Origin: Microvirga thermotolerans
GTDB lineage: Bacteria > Pseudomonadota > Alphaproteobacteria > Rhizobiales > Beijerinckiaceae
Assembly: GCF_009363855.1 (NCBI RefSeq)
Contig: NZ_CP045423.1
Location: 1,146,001-1,210,000, forward strand
Direction of reading: 5' to 3'
DNA length: 64,000 nucleotides
Program-made: the position numbers and the translations under genes
The notes under the pieces: generated by a model
Databases searched by the model: none
What the model was told of the DNA's origin: nothing
Seen by the model: only the letters and a program-made list of their open reading frames with translations
Part shown: one piece after another, positions 1 to 7,935 of the stretch
Position numbering within the stretch: the stretch's first letter is position 1
Layout of the letters: every line of letters begins with the position of its first letter

Positions 1-1439
1 AGGCAGACACCGCCGATGCCGCCGATCCGGCTCGCGCGCCTTCGCCGTCGAAGGAGGAGCCGGTTCTCGTCCGCCCCAACGGCGCCCTCGATTCCGTCGG
101 CCAGAAGAACGAGCTGATCCGGGTCCGCTTCGCCAACATGCTCGACCGGCTGGAGGAGATCCGCAGCCTCAAGGACGACTTCGCCCTCCTGAACGAGCCG
201 GTGAACGAGCTGATCCGCGCCTATCCCCAGCTCCAGTCCCGTCTCCTGGAGACCGAGGCCGTGCTGCGGCAGGAGACCGACACCACGGCGCAGCTGCGCC
301 GCGAGCTCGCCGAGCTGACCAATGCCCAGGCGCGCATGACGGACGACCTCTCGGCCACCGTCTCCCAGCTGCGCAAGGCCGAGACGCGGCTGCGGGAGCA
401 GGATTCCCTCATCGAGGACCTGCGCCTCGGCCTGAAGGACAAGGAGGCCGTCGTCGCCGACCTCGAGAACCAGCTGACCATCGAGACCGAGCGCGCCCGC
501 AGCATCACGGAGGAGAACCAGGCTCTCCGGCTGGAGGCGCAGGAGGCCGACCAGACCGTCGCCCGCGCCGAGCGCGAGCTGATCGAGGTCCGTGAGCGCA
601 ACGGCCTGCTCGATCACGAGGTGAAGCGGCTTCAGAAGGTGGCCGAGGAGCAGAACTACCGCCTGTCGAGCCTCACCAACCGCTATGCCGAGCTGGAGAC
701 CCAGCTCGAGGCGACCCGCCAGCGCGCTTCGGAGCTGGAGACCAAGCTCATGAGCGAGCAGGTCCTGCGCCAGCGGCTGGAGACCCAGCTCGATTCCGAG
801 TGCTCGGCGCACCAGACGGACCTGTCGGCCCTCGACATGAAGATCGAAGGCCTCAATTCGCGGCTCGCCGCCACGGACAAGATCCTGGCCCATACCCGCG
901 ACCAGCTGCGGGACAAGAACGAGGCCCTGCGCGGCGTCGAGCGCAGCCTGAAGGAAATCACCATCGAGAAGAACACGGTGGAGCGCCGCCTGGAGGCCAC
1001 CCAGCAGGAGGTCGAGCGGCAGGTCGCCATGGTGAACGAGCTCCAGCGCTCCCGCATCGAGCTGCAGGAGCGGGTGGAGATGCTCAACAAGGCCATCGCG
1101 GCCAAGGATTTCCAGATCGAGAGCGCCGACAACAAGGTGGCGAGCCTCACCGAGCGGATCGACCAGCTCACCAAGCGCTTCGAGCAGGACCGCAGCACCC
1201 TCGAGGCCGCCAACCGCCGCCTCACGGAGGAACTGCAGAACGAGAAGGCGGAACGCTCCCTCATCCAGGGCGCCCTGGAGATCGCGCGCGAGAGCCGCAT
1301 CAAGATCCAGAAGAAGTATGTCTCCCTGCGCAAGAAGACCCGCCTCGACACCGCCGAGGACGATCCGCTCCTCCTCGAAGAGGAAGGTATGGAGGCCGAA
1401 AGCAACGTGAGGCCGCTCAAGTCTTCGGACGCGGAGTAG
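1..1439 (+). CDS. Crescentin-like coiled-coil filament protein (5' partial)
   Basis: The reading frame is open from the window edge (codons from base 3) to the TAG at 1437-1439, so the true start lies upstream and at least 478 residues are present. The first in-frame ATG is at 138, but 45 acidic/polar codons in front of it are open and look coding. Almost the whole protein is heptad-rich (Leu, Glu, Arg, Gln), predicting one long parallel coiled coil, with a short non-helical acidic tail (LDTAEDDPLLLEEEG). Length, a short head followed by a segment like NELIRAYPQLQSRL, and a near-continuous rod recall alphaproteobacterial crescentin-type cytoskeletal proteins. Coiled coils resemble one another whatever their ancestry, so an SMC-like or other scaffold role is possible. 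Confidence is high for a coding coiled coil and low for the exact family. Confidence 0.75.
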   Translation, partial: ADTADAADPARAPSPSKEEPVLVRPNGALDSVGQKNELIRVRFANMLDRLEEIRSLKDDFALLNEPVNELIRAYPQLQSRLLETEAVLRQETDTTAQLRRELAELTNAQARMTDDLSATVSQLRKAETRLREQDSLIEDLRLGLKDKEAVVADLENQLTIETERARSITEENQALRLEAQEADQTVARAERELIEVRERNGLLDHEVKRLQKVAEEQNYRLSSLTNRYAELETQLEATRQRASELETKLMSEQVLRQRLETQLDSECSAHQTDLSALDMKIEGLNSRLAATDKILAHTRDQLRDKNEALRGVERSLKEITIEKNTVERRLEATQQEVERQVAMVNELQRSRIELQERVEMLNKAIAAKDFQIESADNKVASLTERIDQLTKRFEQDRSTLEAANRRLTEELQNEKAERSLIQGALEIARESRIKIQKKYVSLRKKTRLDTAEDDPLLLEEEGMEAESNVRPLKSSDAE

Positions 1440-1707
1440 GCCGGCGGGGCGGTCCGAGGCTCCGTCGCATTTCAGTCGCGTTCCCGGCCTATCCTGAAGG
1501 GCATGCGGCGCTTCAGACGCGCGCCGCATCGCGAGCGCCTCCCGGGCGGCAGGCAGCGTCCGAGGAGAAGAATCCGAAAGGCTCCGGTCGAGCCTCGCTG
1601 CCGCAGCCGTGTGCCCGCCGCCGCATCGACGTCGCGCCGGAACCCGGGAAAGGCTCAACCCTTCCGCCACCGGCGCCGCTTCGGCGGGTCCATGGAGGGA
1701 GGATCGC

Positions 1708-2439
1708 ATGGACTTGCGCAAATATGTCGCCGAGGGGATCGGCACCTTCTGGCTCACCTTCGCCGGCTGCGGCAGCGCCGTGATCGCCGCCGGCTTCCCG
1801 CAGGTGGGAATCGGGCTGCTGGGCGTGGCCCTCGCCTTCGGCCTCACCGTGCTGACCATGGCCTATGCCATCGGCCACGTCTCGGGCTGCCACCTCAACC
1901 CCGCCGTCACCGTCGGACTTGCCGCGGGCGGGCGCTTCCCCGCCAGGGACATCCTGCCCTACGTGGTCGCGCAGGTGACCGGCGCGATCGTGGCCGCCGC
2001 CGTTCTCTACGTCATCGCGAGCGGCGCGCCGGGCTTCGACCTCGCCAAGGGCTTCGCCGCGAACGGCTACGGGGAGCATTCACCGGGCGGATACTCGCTG
2101 GTCTCGGGCCTCGTGACGGAGGTGGTCCTGACGATGATGTTCCTCTTCATCATCATGGGGGCGACCCACGGCAAGGCGCCGGTCGGCTTCGCCCCCATCG
2201 CCATCGGCCTCGGCCTCACCCTCATCAACCTCGTCGGCATTCCCGTGACGAACCTGTCCGTGAACCCGGCGCGCAGCACGGGGCCCGCCCTCTTTGTCGG
2301 CGGCTGGGCGCTGGCGCAGCTCTGGCTGTTCTGGCTGGCGCCGCTCGTCGGCGGCGTCCTGGGCGGCCTGTTCTACCGCTGGCTGAGCGAGGAGCCCGCC
2401 GCCCTGGTGACCGGAATGCCCGAGGCCCCGGCCCATTGA
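1708..2439 (+). CDS. aqpZ: Aquaporin Z
   Basis: This is an inner-membrane water channel of the MIP family, 243 residues, the usual AqpZ length. Both pore-forming NPA motifs are present: [10 protein letters not shown] in the first half and [11 protein letters not shown] in the second, the Arg after the second NPA being the selectivity-filter arginine. Six hydrophobic segments fit the fold (for example [19 protein letters not shown] and [17 protein letters not shown]). The start chosen is the ATG at 1708, preceded by a strong purine-rich ribosome site (GGAGGGAGGA, 1694-1703); the in-frame ATG at 1609 would add an Arg/Pro-rich tail atypical of the family. The gene looks monocistronic, followed by a GC-rich hairpin. 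A role in rapid osmotic water flux is known for the family. Confidence 0.96.
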   Translation: MDLRKYVAEGIGTFWLTFAGCGSAVIAAGFPQVGIGLLGVALAFGLTVLTMAYAIGHVSGCHLNPAVTVGLAAGGRFPARDILPYVVAQVTGAIVAAAVLYVIASGAPGFDLAKGFAANGYGEHSPGGYSLVSGLVTEVVLTMMFLFIIMGATHGKAPVGFAPIAIGLGLTLINLVGIPVTNLSVNPARSTGPALFVGGWALAQLWLFWLAPLVGGVLGGLFYRWLSEEPAALVTGMPEAPAH

Positions 2440-2515
2440 GGGCGTCCCTTCGCGCCGCTGCCGGCGAATTCCGTCGGGGACACTATGCTCCCGTGCGCTC
2501 GATGCCTTAGAAACG

Positions 2516-2539
2516 GGCCGGCTCCGCGTGGAGCCGGCC
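2516..2539 (+). terminator. Terminator-like GC hairpin after aqpZ
   Basis: A perfect 10-bp stem (GGCCGGCTCC / GGAGCCGGCC) with a GCGT loop lies 77 bp past aqpZ and 25 bp before the NUDIX start. No T-run follows, so it is either a weak intrinsic terminator or an mRNA-stabilising hairpin. Confidence 0.5.
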
Positions 2540-2563
2540 GATTCCTCCAGAAGGGGCAGCGCG

Positions 2564-3142
2564 ATGCGTTTCGATCCGGCGGCGTTCCGGCAGCAGGTCC
2601 TCGCCCTGCTCGACGGCCATGCGGCGCTCTTCGGACGCCCCGCCGCGGACCATGCGCTTCTGCGGCGGCAGATCGCGCAGGGGCAGGACATCCATTCCCG
2701 CAGCACCTTCCCGGGCCACGTCACCACCTCGGCCTTCGTCCTCGACGGGACGGGCCGCCATGTCCTCCTCGTCGCGCACAGAGCCCTCGGCCGCTGGCTC
2801 CAGCCGGGGGGCCATTACGAGCCGCCGGAGACCCTCGACGCCTCGGCCCTGCGGGAGGCTGCGGAGGAGACCGGGCTGACCGGCATCGCCCTCGATCCCT
2901 GGCATTCCCTCACCCGGCTTCCCATCGACATCGACAGCCACCGCATCCCGGCGCGTCCGGAGCGGAACGAGCCGGAGCACTGGCACCACGATATCCGCTA
3001 CGTCCTGCGCGCGGGCGGCGACGCGCCCCTGCGGCCGGATACGTCCGAAGTGGACGGAGCGGCCTGGCGTCCGTTCGCCGCCTTGTATGATATCGCCCCC
3101 CGCGCGGCGGCTCATATGCAAGCCCTCGGGATCGCCGCCTGA
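2564..3142 (+). CDS. NUDIX hydrolase
   Basis: This is a 192-residue nucleotide-diphosphate hydrolase. A full NUDIX box is visible: G(x5)E(x7)REAAEETGL, starting in the segment QPGGHYEPPETLDASALRE, which supplies the Glu ligands for catalytic Mg. The N-terminal ~45 residues precede the beta-rich NUDIX fold (TTSAFVLDGTGRHVLLVAHR). Start: ATG at 2564 with AAGGGG eight bases upstream; the in-frame ATG at 2528 lies inside the preceding hairpin. The substrate cannot be read from the sequence, since members cleave substrates as varied as oxidised dNTPs, ADP-ribose and CoA. It stands alone between aqpZ and an inverted-repeat-bounded interval, so context gives no pathway. Confidence 0.9.
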   Translation: MRFDPAAFRQQVLALLDGHAALFGRPAADHALLRRQIAQGQDIHSRSTFPGHVTTSAFVLDGTGRHVLLVAHRALGRWLQPGGHYEPPETLDASALREAAEETGLTGIALDPWHSLTRLPIDIDSHRIPARPERNEPEHWHHDIRYVLRAGGDAPLRPDTSEVDGAAWRPFAALYDIAPRAAAHMQALGIAA

Positions 3143-3649
3143 ACCGGGAGATCGGGCGCATCCTCTCAGGGTCCGTTTGAGAACGTGCTCCTGGCCCGGA
3201 CGCACCCTGGCCCACACGCCTGGAGCCCGGTTCAGGTACAAGCCACTCCATATCGGTGATTTTCTTCCCGTTCTCCGACAGGCTTTAACGGTTCCGGGTG
3301 CCTTGGGGCCTGTGGAACTGAAGCACATGCCGGATGAGCCGCGTCTTGAGCGGTCGACTCGACTTCAGATTGGGTTTTGTTAAGCTTCCCCTCGCCCGTT
3401 CAGGGAAGAATGTGAAAGTCGTTGGAGCCCTGGTTGGGATGGGCGCGTGACCCGCCTCAACCTCTGCGTTCGCGAAGCGCGACCGCTACGGCGACGGCCA
3501 CCATGGCTCGGGGAGCGGCTATGACGCCCGCACCATGAATTCATGGTATGGAATCGGCCACAGCCAGGGATCGAGCGGCATCACCTCAAAGGGCCTGTAT
3601 CGCAACGATGGACCGGAGACATGTGGTCGCGCGGTGGTCGCTACTGAGA
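3143..3649. other. Gene-poor interval with a repeat end and a remnant ORF
   Basis: About 500 bases with no confident gene and lower GC than the flanks. It begins with the left arm of a long inverted repeat (3170-3215). A stop-free stretch from 3451 reads into a Gly/His/Ser-rich peptide ending at 3666. Nothing else was recognised. Confidence 0.5.
3170..3215 (+). repeat. Left arm of a ~46-bp imperfect inverted repeat (IS-end-like)
   Basis: Contains CCGTTTGAGAA (3173-3183) and continues to GGCCCAC. Read against the reverse complement of 4114-4160, most positions match with one single-base gap, and CCGTTTGAGAA is exact. Ends with this core look like terminal inverted repeats of an insertion sequence, but no transposase lies between the arms. 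Confidence 0.6.
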
Positions 3650-3666
3650 ATGAGCCTGATCCATAA
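3535..3666 (+). pseudogene. Possible remnant ORF, Gly/His/Ser-rich
   Basis: The frame is open from 3451 (after a TGA at 3448-3450) to TAA at 3664-3666; the only ATG is at 3535, giving 43 residues (MNSWYGIGHSQGSSG...). Upstream codons in the same frame read RDRYGDGHHGSGSGYDART, a composition more protein-like than random. There is no convincing ribosome site, and the end overlaps the start of the next small gene by 17 bases. It may be the tail of a decayed secreted protein, or chance. No family was recognised. Confidence 0.25.
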
Positions 3667-3880
3667 CGAGCAGACCAAGCTCACGGCAACATGGTTCAAC
3701 ACGATCGGGACGGCGGCAATGACGGTCGGCGTTCTCGCCCCTGTCGCCACCGCCCTGTATGGCTTTGCGGCTACCCCGCTCCAGACCGAAACTCTGGTGA
3801 TTGGGGCTCTTGCTTGGCTTTTGGCCGGACTCAGCCTACATTTGACAGCGAGGTTCGTCCTCAGAGGGCTGAGACCGTGA
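3650..3880 (+). CDS. Small two-helix membrane protein
   Basis: Unrecognised 76-residue membrane protein. From the ATG at 3650 it reads MSLIHNEQTKLTATWFNT, then two hydrophobic helices: TIGTAAMTVGVLAPVATALYG (residues ~18-38) and a second around TLVIGALAWLLAGLSLHL (~48-65), with a basic C-terminus (FVLRGLRP). The open frame extends upstream to 3548, but that part is Arg-rich and non-hydrophobic, so the internal ATG is preferred; the ribosome site is weak. Its stop overlaps the next gene in a GTGA junction, implying translational coupling of two tiny membrane proteins. The pair could be a two-part membrane complex or toxin-like holins, but no function can be assigned. It lies inside the inverted-repeat-bounded interval. 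Confidence 0.65.
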   Translation: MSLIHNEQTKLTATWFNTIGTAAMTVGVLAPVATALYGFAATPLQTETLVIGALAWLLAGLSLHLTARFVLRGLRP

Positions 3881-4008
3881 CTAACCTACAACTGTTTGCC
3901 TTCGTTGTACTGCCCGCCACCCTGGCCGCTTTCGGCTGGGCCGTGGCGCTTGTCATGGTCCATTTCGGTCGCCGGAATCACCAGGACCGCCATCACCACA
4001 CCCACTGA
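3877..4008 (+). CDS. Tiny single-helix membrane protein, coupled to upstream gene
   Basis: A 43-residue protein starting with GTG at 3877, which overlaps the TGA of the previous gene (GTGA, 4-base overlap). It has one transmembrane helix (LFAFVVLPATLAAFGWAVAL) followed by a basic, His-rich tail (GRRNHQDRHHHTH) that could sit in the cytoplasm or bind metal. The track-length ORF beginning at 3691 runs out of frame through the upstream gene and is not the true start. Size, hydropathy and the coupled junction support a real gene. The family is unknown to me; the His-rich tail is a visible property, not proof of metal binding. Confidence 0.6.
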   Translation: MTNLQLFAFVVLPATLAAFGWAVALVMVHFGRRNHQDRHHHTH

Positions 4009-4113
4009 GTAAGCGGGGCGGCTTAACCCTATCCTTTTCCTTTTTAATCGCCATCCTCTTGGCCCATCCTGAGATGGGTGAAGGCCAGTCTCCCGTTTCG
4101 GCCAAAATTCAAA

Positions 4114-4160
4114 GTAGGCCAGGAGCGAGTCTAGGCTAAGGGCGCATTCTCAAACGGGCT
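4114..4160 (-). repeat. Right arm of the ~46-bp inverted repeat
   Basis: Reverse-complement counterpart of 3170-3215; the core TTCTCAAACGG lies at 4147-4157. Together the arms delimit about 990 bp, a typical small insertion-sequence size. Confidence 0.6.
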
Positions 4161-4169
4161 CTCTGATGG

Positions 4170-4276
4170 CTAGAGCATCGGACGAGAATTCGAACTCACG
4201 TTCGATGCCCCAGGCTTATGATTTCACGCATCTTTTCGCGCAAAACCGGTTCCCACTCTTGCGCGCGATGCTTTAG
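4170..4276. repeat. Dispersed palindromic repeat (GCATCGGAC family)
   Basis: Bounded by CTAGAGCATCG and CGATGCTTTAG, which are near inverted repeats of one another, and containing CGCAAAACCGGTTCCCACT, a string typical of dispersed repeats in Hyphomicrobiales genomes. Related copies here are at 8333-8406 and 28091-28140. It is noncoding. Confidence 0.7.
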
Positions 4277-4473
4277 GTTCCAGGGAGCGATGCCGCTGCG
4301 GTCTTCGCCGGCGGGAGGCGCACGACTGGTCCGATTGCTTTGACGGGGACGATTGCTTTGACTGGGACGATTACTTGGCAAGGCGGAAGACGAGCGCTTC
4401 TTTACGCTAAGTCATCATTAACGGATTTGGCGACATTGTGCCTCCCAAGCTTGAAAAGCAGAGGGTGCGGGCA

Positions 4474-6465
4474 ATGGCGTTTCTGGCTCGTTTGCGGTGG
4501 CCGTCGGTGCGGGTGCGGGTCGCGGCGTTGAGCGTCGTGATGGTCTTGGGCTTCGGAACCGTCGCAGCCGTGTTCCAGAACGGCCGTTCGAGCGTGGACA
4601 GGGCGCTGGAGGCCCAGCAGACCTACGCCGCCCTCGCCGACAAGGCCTATCAGTTCCGGGTCAAGGCGGACGCGCTCAAGGTCACGGCGCGGGAATGGAC
4701 CTCCTCGCGCCTCGGCCACCTGAGCCAGGCCTTCATGAACCAGCACGCCGCCCTCGTGGAGCAGCTCGTCGCCATGAACGCGGCGCCGGGAGCGGCGCTC
4801 GTCGGGCCGGAGGTGGCCGAGCTGGTGCAGCGGGCGACCGAGCTCCTCCAGCAGGCGAAGATCCTGGACAGCCTTTACGTCCAGATCGGCTACCAGCCGG
4901 GCGAGGGCGCCCGCGGGATGCTCGCGATTTCCCAGGCCGAGCTCGAGAAGCTGGTGCGCCCCCTGGCCGGCTCGGATGCCGACGGTCAGCGCCTGTGGGC
5001 GGCCACGCTCGGAATGTTCCTGCAGGAGACCCGCGCCCGCGGCTCCCTGGAGGATACGACCGTTCTCGGCAACTTCGAGGTGGAGCAGGGCCGGTTCTCC
5101 CGCGCCGTCAACCGGCTCGGCGGCGAGGCGGCCGAAGCCAAGCCCGTCATCGGCGCGGCCGGAGAGTCCTACCAGAACGCCTTCGCGGCCTGGGCCGAGC
5201 TCGAGCGGAAGGTCGCCGGGGAGAGCGAGCGCCTGATGGGTCAGTTCGAGCTTCTCGTGCCCGTGCTGGAGCAGCTCCTCGCCAAGGTCCGGGCGGAAGC
5301 GGCGCAGGCCGATGCGCAGCTCATCGCCTCCCAGCAGCGGACCTTCACCCTCATCCTCTGGGTCATGGGCGGCGCCCTGGCGCTCGGCCTCGTGCTCACG
5401 GTCCTCGTCGGACGCTCGATCTCCCTGCCGCTCGCCCGCCTGCAGCAGGCCATGCAGCGCCTCGCAGACGGCGACTCCTCCGTGGAGATTCCGTCGACGA
5501 AAGCCAGCGACGAGATCGGCGCCATGGCCCGCACGGTCCTCGTGTTCCGCGACAATGCCCGCGAGCGCGAGCGGCTGACGGGCGAGCGCGAGAGGATGGC
5601 GTCCTTCGAGGCAAAGCGCGCCGGCGCGATCGCCGAGGCGATCGCCGCCTTCGACGCGTCGGTGGATCGGATCCTGGCGCAGGTCCGGCAGGCGTCCGGC
5701 GAGCTCGCCGCGGCCGCGGGCGAGCTGCAGGGCTCGGCCCGCCACGTGACCCAGCAGGCCCAGGTGGCGGGAGACGCCTCGAGCCGGGCCTCCATGAACG
5801 TCTCGGCCGTGGCGAGCGCCGCCGAGGAGCTCGACAACTCCCTGGCCCAGGTGGCGGCGCAGACGAGCGCGTCCACCAGGGCCTCCGAGCGGGCGGTGGC
5901 GGAGGCGCGGGGCGCCTCCAGCAGCATGGCGGCCCTCTCCGCCGCGACGTCGCAGATCGACGAGGTGGCGGGGCTCATCCGCTCCATCGCCGCGCAGACC
6001 AACCTCCTCGCCCTCAACGCCACCATCGAGGCGGCCCGCGCCGGCGAGGCCGGCAAGGGCTTCGCCGTGGTGGCGAGTGAGGTCAAGACCCTGGCGGCGC
6101 AGACCACAAGGGCGACGGAGGACATCGCCCGCCAGATCGAGGCGGTGCAGGAGGCCTCGCGCAGCACGCTCGGGGCGCTGAGCGGCGTCCAGGGCAGCGT
6201 GGAGGATCTGGCCGCCGTCGTGTCCTCGGTCGCCGACGCCATCGGCCAGCAGACGGCGGCGGTCTCCGAGATCGCGCGCTCGGTGGCCCAGGTCTCCAGC
6301 GAAGCGCAGGCGGGAGCAGCCGCCATCCAGACCACGGAAGCGGTCGCCGTGCGCTCCCTCGAGGCCGCCCAGGCCGTGGCCGACCTTTCGGTGAGCCTTG
6401 AGCAGCAGGCGGAGCGGCTCAGCATGGAGATCGGCCGGTTCCTCGACGAGGTCCGGGCCGCCTGA
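4474..6465 (+). CDS. Methyl-accepting chemotaxis protein
   Basis: A 663-residue transmembrane chemoreceptor. The architecture is classical: TM1 near residues 12-34, a helical periplasmic sensor (~35-285), TM2 ([20 protein letters not shown], ~290-310), a HAMP linker, and a cytoplasmic signalling domain with the conserved hairpin tip ([20 protein letters not shown], continuing [11 protein letters not shown]). The all-helical sensor without PAS or Cache-like strands suggests a four-helix-bundle type; its ligand is unknown. Start: ATG at 4474 with AGAGGG eight bases upstream; a GTG at 4438 in frame is possible but less well placed. No CheW-binding pentapeptide tail for CheR/CheB is visible. No chemotaxis genes adjoin it, so it is an orphan receptor signalling to a distant che cluster. 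Confidence 0.95.
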   Translation: MAFLARLRWPSVRVRVAALSVVMVLGFGTVAAVFQNGRSSVDRALEAQQTYAALADKAYQFRVKADALKVTAREWTSSRLGHLSQAFMNQHAALVEQLVAMNAAPGAALVGPEVAELVQRATELLQQAKILDSLYVQIGYQPGEGARGMLAISQAELEKLVRPLAGSDADGQRLWAATLGMFLQETRARGSLEDTTVLGNFEVEQGRFSRAVNRLGGEAAEAKPVIGAAGESYQNAFAAWAELERKVAGESERLMGQFELLVPVLEQLLAKVRAEAAQADAQLIASQQRTFTLILWVMGGALALGLVLTVLVGRSISLPLARLQQAMQRLADGDSSVEIPSTKASDEIGAMARTVLVFRDNARERERLTGERERMASFEAKRAGAIAEAIAAFDASVDRILAQVRQASGELAAAAGELQGSARHVTQQAQVAGDASSRASMNVSAVASAAEELDNSLAQVAAQTSASTRASERAVAEARGASSSMAALSAATSQIDEVAGLIRSIAAQTNLLALNATIEAARAGEAGKGFAVVASEVKTLAAQTTRATEDIARQIEAVQEASRSTLGALSGVQGSVEDLAAVVSSVADAIGQQTAAVSEIARSVAQVSSEAQAGAAAIQTTEAVAVRSLEAAQAVADLSVSLEQQAERLSMEIGRFLDEVRAA

Positions 6466-6494
6466 GCGGCGCGGCCCTTTCAAGAGGCTTCCCT

Positions 6495-6528
6495 GCAACG
6501 CCCCGGCCCGTCGCCTCCGGGGCGTTGC
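6495..6528 (+). terminator. Intrinsic-terminator-like hairpin after the chemoreceptor
   Basis: Perfect 12-bp stem GCAACGCCCCGG / CCGGGGCGTTGC with a 10-base loop, followed by CGTTTCC. It starts 30 bp after the chemoreceptor stop. Confidence 0.7.
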
Positions 6529-6614
6529 CGTTTCCGGCGCTTCGCCCCCTGAAAAACCGGCCGCCCCCTGCCTACATCTCGTCCGACGCGCGGAATGCGC
6601 GAAGGAGGAGTGCC

Positions 6615-7334
6615 ATGAACGACCAGGAACGCCAGGTCATCGCCGACATTTTCCGCCGCCTCGAACAGGTCGCGAACCAGCCCCGCGATCCGGAGGCGGA
6701 GGCCTTCATCGCCGAGTGCGTCCGCCGACAGCCCTATGCGCCCTATGCCATGGCGCAGGCGATCTTCGTTCAGGAGCAGGCGCTTGCCAGGCTGCAGGCC
6801 GAGAACGAGTCCCTGCGCGGGGAAGTCGAGGCCGCCCGGCGGCGCGAGCCGCAGCAGGGGGGCTTCCTCTCCGGCCTCTTCGGCGGCGCCGCCCGCGCGC
6901 CCGAGCCCTCCGACCGCGAGCCGCCCCGGCAGGCTTCCCCCTGGGGACAGCCGCAGGGGACGCCCCCGTCCTACGGGCAGCAGGCTCCGTTCGGAGCTCC
7001 GCAGGGCGGCATGATGGGCGCAGGCGCTCCGGGACCGTGGGGCGGCGCGGCGCGGGGCGGGGGCTTCCTCCAGAGCGCTCTCACCACGGCGGCCGGCGTC
7101 GCGGGCGGCATGATGATCGCCAATGCCCTGTCGCACGCCTTCGGCGGCGCGGGCGACGCGGCCCATGCCGCTCTCGGGGACAAATCGGCTCTGGCGGGGC
7201 TCGACAACGCACAGGGATCCGATGCCGGCAACGCGGGCATTACCGATGCCCTCTATTCCGGCCAGCCGGGTGAGGAGCCCGGCTCCGACGACTGGGACAT
7301 GGGCGACGGCGAGGACCAGGGGGACTGGATCTGA
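6615..7334 (+). CDS. DUF2076 family protein
   Basis: A 239-residue protein with the DUF2076 layout: a helical N-terminal segment (MNDQERQVIADIFRRLEQVA...) that includes a coiled-coil-like stretch around residues 55-75, a Gly/Pro/Gln-rich middle, a Gly-rich hydrophobic segment (GGFLQSALTTAAGVAGGMMI), and an acidic C-terminus (DDWDMGDGEDQGDW). Start: ATG at 6615 with GGAGG closely upstream; the longer frame from 6525 lacks a ribosome site and overlaps the terminator. Family members are often annotated as putative periplasmic ligand-binding sensors, but no signal peptide is visible here. The molecular role is unknown. It appears monocistronic. Confidence 0.85.
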   Translation: MNDQERQVIADIFRRLEQVANQPRDPEAEAFIAECVRRQPYAPYAMAQAIFVQEQALARLQAENESLRGEVEAARRREPQQGGFLSGLFGGAARAPEPSDREPPRQASPWGQPQGTPPSYGQQAPFGAPQGGMMGAGAPGPWGGAARGGGFLQSALTTAAGVAGGMMIANALSHAFGGAGDAAHAALGDKSALAGLDNAQGSDAGNAGITDALYSGQPGEEPGSDDWDMGDGEDQGDWI

Positions 7335-7394
7335 CGCCGCGGCGGGAAGCGGCGGCACCCGGCCCGCGCCGGCGACGCGGACCGGGGCACGGAC

Positions 7395-7724
7395 TCAATG
7401 TCCGACGGTTTTCGAGAACAGGTTGATCACCACGACGCCCGCCAGGATCAGGCCCATGCCGAGAATGGCGGGCACGTCGAGCGCCTGGCGATAGAGGAAC
7501 CACCCGGCCAGGGCGATCAGCACGATCCCGATGCCCGACCACAGGGCATAGACGATCCCGACCGGCATGGTCCGCAGGGTCAGCGACAGGCAGAAGAAGG
7601 CCGTGGCGTAGCCGACGGCCACGATCACCGACGGCCAGAGCCGGGTGAAGCCCTCGGATGCCTTCAGGGCGGAGGTCGCCACGACCTCACCGAGGATGGC
7701 GACGAGCAGGTAGACGTAAGTCAT
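7395..7724 (-). CDS. Small multidrug resistance (SMR) family transporter
   Basis: A 109-residue, four-helix inner-membrane transporter. The essential membrane-embedded glutamate of SMR proteins is present in helix 1 (LLVAILGEVVATSALKAS, Glu13), and the conserved YALWSGIG segment and a final AGVVVIN helix are there. Family members exchange protons for cationic drugs or guanidinium as antiparallel dimers. Start: the ATG complementary to 7722-7724, giving the standard family length; the longer frame to 7775 adds a non-membrane tail. It ends convergently with the DUF2076 gene, 60 bp away. EmrE/QacE-like export and Gdx-like guanidinium export cannot be told apart by eye. Confidence 0.92.
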   Translation of the reverse strand: MTYVYLLVAILGEVVATSALKASEGFTRLWPSVIVAVGYATAFFCLSLTLRTMPVGIVYALWSGIGIVLIALAGWFLYRQALDVPAILGMGLILAGVVVINLFSKTVGH

Positions 7725-7790
7725 GGGAACTCGCGGGCTGGGAAGGCTGTCCTTGCGTCTTAACCCGAATGCCATGGCGACCGGAAGGTG

Positions 7791-7935
7791 CTAGAGCGGT
7801 TTGCGCTTCGATGGAATCGCACTCCGCTCAGAAGCTCTTGGTTGGCCGCATTCTCGGGCGGACCCGGGGACCGCGTCAGCGACCCGGAGGGCCGCGTCAG
7901 CGAAAAGCGGTTCCCACTTCTCAAAAGGCTCTAGC
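7791..7935 (+). repeat. Long dispersed repeat with CTAGAGC terminal inverted ends
   Basis: Begins CTAGAGCGGTTTGCG and ends GCTCTAG. An inverted related copy lies at 44005-44109; shared strings include TCGATGGAATCGCA and CGGTTCCCAC. Inside is a short tandem duplication (two copies of CCGCGTCAGCGA about 22 bp apart, near 7868-7905). The element is noncoding, and its spread in related genomes is expected from family knowledge but not shown here. Confidence 0.7.

Larger units (their letters stand above)
4009..4473. other. Intergenic interval with two repeat elements
   Basis: About 465 bases without a gene. It holds the right arm of the long inverted repeat (4114-4160), immediately followed by a CTAGAGCATCG-type dispersed palindromic repeat (4170-4276). 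The rest, up to the chemoreceptor, probably contains its promoter, though no clear -35/-10 pair was recognised. Confidence 0.6.

Noticed and set aside
4402-6498. 698-residue minus-strand ORF opposite the chemoreceptor
   Set aside because: Its His/Gly/Arg/Leu-rich composition is the mirror of GC-rich codons; the plus strand encodes an unmistakable MCP.
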